Assembly (NCBI GenBank): GCA_934130025.1
Contig: CAKOXG010000010.1
Coordinates: 1-36,260, forward strand
DNA from: an uncultured Clostridia bacterium
GTDB lineage: Bacteria > Bacillota > Clostridia > TANB77 > CAG-508
Direction of reading: 5' to 3'
Length of the DNA stretch: 36,260 nucleotides
Position numbers and translations under genes: made by a program. Below the pieces are notes generated by a model. It worked only from the letters and a program-made list of their open reading frames with translations, searched no databases and had not been told where the DNA came from. Shown piece after piece: positions 33,461-36,260 of this stretch; position 1 is the stretch's first letter, and every line of letters begins with the position of its first letter.

Positions 33461-33823
33461 ATGAAAACAGTAGATACATTTCAAAAAAGATTAGAAAAAG
33501 CGTTGACAATAAGAAATATGAAACCTGTTGAATTACATGAAAAAACAGGAATTAGTGAAAGCTTATTAAGTAAATATCTTTCAAATAATGCTGTTGCTAG
33601 GCAAAAGAAACTCACACTATTGGCTGATGCATTAGACATTAATGAAGTTTGGCTTATGGGATATGATGTTCCAATGGAAAAAACTCCACCTACAACACTC
33701 AAGAATGATTTTCGCTATGCGACTCAAAGTGGAATAAATACAGATGGTCTTGATAAAGATGAAATTGAAGAAATAAATAGGTTTGTTGAATTTATTAGAA
33801 ATAAAAAGAAACAAAAAAAATAA
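33461..33823 (+). CDS. CI-like lysogeny repressor (HTH, no peptidase domain)
   Basis: 120 residues from ATG 33461 (MKTVDTFQKRLEKAL), chosen for its GGAGG site; an in-frame ATG at 33443 lies at the transcription start. XRE-type HTH at about 15-60 (MKPVELHEKTGISESLLSKYLSN). The C-terminus is short and helical; no LexA-type peptidase part is present, and no ImmA-like protease gene is nearby. Induction must therefore work differently from classic SOS cleavage, or depend on another factor. Confidence 0.8.
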   Translation: MKTVDTFQKRLEKALTIRNMKPVELHEKTGISESLLSKYLSNNAVARQKKLTLLADALDINEVWLMGYDVPMEKTPPTTLKNDFRYATQSGINTDGLDKDEIEEINRFVEFIRNKKKQKK

Positions 33824-33841
33824 TATAGATTGGAGATTAAT

Positions 33842-34339
33842 ATGAACGTAAAAAGATTTATTTTATGTATTGTCTTAAGTATCTTGATGTTAACACCTAA
33901 TTCATTTGCTCAAATAAAACCTTTAAATGAATTTACATCTCAAGAGTTAATTGAATATGGTAGAGAATTAGAAAAGAAAGAGCAGGAACGAAAAGAAACA
34001 ATTGAAAAAGAACAACTCAATGCAAATAAAAAATTTAATGAAGAAGTAAAACAGCAAGAAAAAGAAAAACTTTTTGATACAATAATGCCTATTTTAGTAA
34101 TTTGTCTAAACCTAATTATTATTATTCTAGGCGTCATATTATACATTCATATTTCTAAGAAACGTAACAAGCACCCAGTATCAAATACTGATAATCAAAG
34201 TAGAAAAAATGTTATAGACAGTCCATTCAGTTCCACATTTAACGAATTAAGTGAGACAAATAAAAACATTGTAATGAGTACAATATATAGCATGCTTGCT
34301 GATCAAGAAAAAGAACAAAAAGAAATAACTAAAAAATAA
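33842..34339 (+). CDS. Secreted/membrane protein cotranscribed with the repressor
   Basis: 165 residues from ATG 33842 (TTGGAG upstream). A signal peptide (1-23, ending NSFA), an extracellular charged coiled coil (about 35-78), a transmembrane helix (81-104) and a cytoplasmic tail of about 60 residues. It follows the repressor by 18 bp, so it is made in the lysogen. Such genes often give superinfection exclusion or alter the cell surface. No family recognised. Confidence 0.65.
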   Translation: MNVKRFILCIVLSILMLTPNSFAQIKPLNEFTSQELIEYGRELEKKEQERKETIEKEQLNANKKFNEEVKQQEKEKLFDTIMPILVICLNLIIIILGVILYIHISKKRNKHPVSNTDNQSRKNVIDSPFSSTFNELSETNKNIVMSTIYSMLADQEKEQKEITKK

Positions 34340-34344
34340 AAAAA

Positions 34345-34391
34345 GGAAAATAGATGTTCAAACCAACCACGACTCGATACATTTATTTTCC
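34345..34391 (+). promoter_or_regulatory. Stem-loop after the repressor operon, carrying motif copy 2
   Basis: GGAAAATAGATGT pairs with ACATTTATTTTCC over 13 bp (one G-U). The 21-nt loop (34358-34378) contains most of the motif AACCACGACTCGATAC (34365-34380), the counterpart of 33030-33045. There is no T run directly after, so it is not a standard terminator. Two small hairpins follow (CCTA-CTA-TAGG at 34391-34401; CACT-CGAA-AGTG at 34402-34413). Confidence 0.6.
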
Positions 34392-34420
34392 CTACTATAG
34401 GCACTCGAAAGTGACTACAT

Positions 34421-34435
34421 TTGTATTATATACAA
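34421..34435. promoter_or_regulatory. Palindrome upstream of the integrase
   Basis: TTGTAT-TAT-ATACAA, a 15-bp inverted repeat in the integrase leader, overlapping promoter-like TATTATATAC. It may be an operator or part of the integrase promoter. Confidence 0.35.
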
Positions 34436-34441
34436 ACTAAA

Positions 34442-34483
34442 CTCCATTTTCAAGTGTTTAATAAAAAATATTTGAAAATGGAG
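34442..34483 (+). promoter_or_regulatory. Leader hairpin covering the integrase ribosome binding site
   Basis: CTCCATTTTCAA (34442-34453) pairs perfectly with TTGAAAATGGAG (34472-34483), and the GGAGG site lies at 34480-34484. In RNA that starts upstream the site would be hidden, so translation of the integrase could be limited on long transcripts. Confidence 0.6.
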
Positions 34484-34490
34484 GTTTATT

Positions 34491-35919
34491 ATGCCTAAAA
34501 AATTTGGAAGAAAAGGAAACAAAGAAGGAAGTATTTATAATACTATTCAAAAAATTGATAGAAAAGAAAAAAGATTAAACTTTGTATGTAATACTTGTAA
34601 GAACTGTAATGATTGGTCTATCTGTAATAATAGATCTGGAACAAACAAATGTAAAAAATGTACCGACTGTACTGCTTGTTTGAAAAAAGGAACATGTGAT
34701 AGATTTTATTGTTATAACCGATACCCTGCTCAAATCACGCTTGACGATGGTTCTAGAACAACTGTATCTAATGCTAATAGTAGAGTGGAATCTATTGAAC
34801 GAAAAAAAGAAGTTGAAGCTCAAATTCAAACAAAAACATATATAAAAAAGAATGGTATAACGATAATTGAAATCCTAAAAAAAATAGGAGATACCAAATT
34901 TGAGGCTGGCAAAATTATAAAAAACACCAAAGATAAAGACGAATATCACTATAAATATATTGAAAAGTGGGATGATTTTAAACAGCCAGTACAAAAAGTA
35001 ACATATAATCAAGTCCAAAATTTTCTCAACTCGATTAGACATTTGTCACAAGGTGAAATAGATAAAATCATAGCAAAATTAAAAAACGGATTTATGCAAT
35101 GTGTAATGGATAAAATTATTTCATATCCAGACAACCCTATGTTGCGAATTTATCCACCTGTATCTAATCAACATAAGGAACCTGTACAAGCCTTTGAGGT
35201 TGATGAACAGCAAAAGTTAATGGATTATTTACTTCATAACTCTTTAATAAAAAGTTCTAAATGTAATTATAATGAAACAACATTACGAAACCTATTTCTC
35301 TGTGCACTTCTTTCTGCTGCGCGAATCCGGAGAATTAGGAGCTATAAATTTCAATACAGACATTGATTTAAAGAATAGAGAGCTCATCATAAATAAAACT
35401 CTTTCGCGTGATGATGGAAAAATCGTCATGGGTACTTCCACAAAAACTGGTCGAAAAAAAACACAACAAGGTTTAATAGATGAAAGACATATACCATTTG
35501 ATATTTTTGATAGTGACTTTATGTTTAAAATAATAACCAATCAAATAGAAAATGCCAAATTAAATCCAAACAACAAAAACAATTTATTATTTTGTCAACT
35601 TAACGGTAATTATATAGACACTCGTTGTATTAATAATATTTTTAAAAGGATTTGTAGAGAAGCTCAAATAAAAACAGAACTTATAAAAGGTTGCCATATA
35701 CATATGTGTAGACATACTGCAACAACACGAATGCTTGAAGCAGGAATGGATCTACTTGTCATTGCAGCAATATTAGGACATTCAGATGATAGACAAATAA
35801 AAGAAACCTATGGGCATATTCTAGCTCGATATAGAAATAAACAACTTCAAGATTGTAGAGATTACTATAAAGAACAACATCTCCATTTTGATTATACCAT
35901 TCCAAATGATTTAGTCTAG
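34491..35919 (+). pseudogene. int: Tyrosine integrase with Cys-rich N-terminus, frameshifted
   Basis: Two frames, 34491 to a stop at 35366 and 35329-35919, together encode about 475 residues. One extra C at 35327-35328, just after the codon of catalytic Arg278, separates them; removing it restores RIGELG (box I). The second frame has the Lys segment TKTGRKK, HMCRHTA (box II), GHSDD and TYGHI (nucleophile Tyr). The N-terminus has ten Cys within residues 33-74 (CxxCxxC-x5-C-x8-CxxCxxCxxC-x5-C-x4-C), likely a zinc-binding arm domain. It should recombine the phage att site with tRNA-Gly. Broken gene or assembly indel. Confidence 0.8.
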
Positions 35920-35956
35920 TTTTTATAAGTAATTACCTTGGCAATATTTGATGAAT

Positions 35957-35985
35957 AGAGGAGGCTATCACGCCTCCTCTTATTT
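35957..35985 (+). terminator. Terminator after the integrase
   Basis: AGAGGAGGC-TATCAC-GCCTCCTCT, a perfect 9-bp stem, followed by TATTTT. It ends the integrase transcript before the attachment arm. Confidence 0.75.
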
Positions 35986-36190
35986 TAATGCAATTTATTT
36001 TTTTAATGCAGTTATATTTTTGATTTTAATGCAGTTTTAATGCAAATATTGAAAAACATAATAAAAAATAATAGAAAAAATTATGAAGCAATAAAATACA
36101 CAAATAAAAAAAGACTTTAATTTAAGCCTTTTTGTGAATTAATATAATTTAATACAAAATAATAAAATGCAAAAAATTGGAGCGGGTAAC
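35983..36190 (-). repeat. Right terminal inverted repeat with integrase-arm sites
   Basis: Mirror image of 408-615. Four TTTTAATGCA sites at 35983-35992, 36001-36010, 36024-36033 and 36035-36044 (spacings 18, 23, 11). The outer end is the 12-bp tRNA core TGGAGCGGGTAA (36178-36189). A hairpin (AAAAAGACTT / AAGCCTTTTT, 36106-36133) lies within it. No gene is seen between the integrase and the tRNA. Confidence 0.85.
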
Positions 36191-36252
36191 GGGAATCGAA
36201 CCCGTGCAATCAGGTCGGAAGCATGATATTCTAGCCACTAAATTATACCCAC
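36178..36252 (-). tRNA. tRNA-Gly (anticodon TCC), integration target
   Basis: On minus, 75 nt including CCA. Acceptor GTGGGTA/TACCCGC (one T-G pair), D stem ATTT/GAAT, anticodon loop CTTCCGA with anticodon TCC, T arm ACGGG-TTCGATT-CCCGT. The anticodon stem TCATG/CCTGA has one T-C mismatch, and position 37 is G where A is usual for this tRNA, so it may be altered or weak. Its 3' end points into the prophage and forms the right att site. Confidence 0.85.
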
Positions 36253-36260
36253 AAATACAT

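Noticed and set aside
35318..35340. Programmed +1 frameshift in the integrase
   Set aside because: No recognised slippery sequence or stimulator is visible; an indel is simpler. Kept only as a remote option.
1..36260. Diversity-generating retroelement near the fibre genes
   Set aside because: No reverse transcriptase and no template/variable repeat pair were found by reading.

Overview
The window holds a nearly complete, AT-rich temperate phage genome of about 35.7 kb. It sits next to a tRNA-Gly(TCC) gene at the right edge (36178-36252, minus strand), and only about 100 bases of probable host flank are visible on the left. Base composition, strong GGAGG ribosome binding sites, a Spo0E-like gene with Spo0A-box-like sites and the protein families point to a low-GC, probably spore-forming Bacillota host (Clostridia-like). 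The species cannot be told from the sequence.

Layout. Nearly all genes lie on the minus strand and are read from right to left. The immunity region (33.0-34.4 kb) has a Cro-like gene on minus and a CI-like gene on plus, facing away from each other over palindromic operators. The plus side continues with a signal-peptide/membrane protein and an integrase that has a cysteine-rich N-terminus and is split by a one-base frameshift at its catalytic arginine. The early region (25.0-33.0 kb, minus) carries a putative Xis/HTH protein, a replication initiator-like protein, many small proteins, a second short tyrosine recombinase, two broken genes and an ArpU-like late regulator. Two cargo genes lie between that regulator and the terminase: a two-helix membrane protein and a Tad2-like anti-Thoeris protein (DUF2829). 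The late region (0.6-24.5 kb, minus) runs small terminase, large terminase, portal, scaffold, P22-like coat, head-tail adaptor, tail nozzle, a coiled-coil protein, a 2304-residue polyvalent/ejection protein, spike, collagen-like fibre, holin-like proteins and amidase lysin, and ends with a Spo0E-like anti-sporulation gene. There is no tape measure, tail tube or sheath gene, so this is a short-tailed (podovirus-type) phage.

How it fits together. The CI/Cro switch sets lysogeny. The early operon leads to the late regulator, which probably acts on a promoter before the terminase. The virion genes follow, with lysis genes last. Host-interaction cargo sits in the usual places: next to the repressor, before the terminase and after the lysin.

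Most unusual points: (1) the two ends carry mirror-image 205-bp arms, each with four TGCATTAAAA integrase arm sites in the same 11/23/18 spacing and an outer 12-bp tRNA-end core, so the left copy is inverted relative to what excision needs; (2) a Spo0E-like gene behind two Spo0A-box-like sites one helical turn apart; (3) a Tad2 homologue; (4) a 16-bp motif repeated at both outer edges of the immunity region, one copy in the loop of a 13-bp stem; (5) three broken genes including the integrase, meaning either decay or assembly indels.
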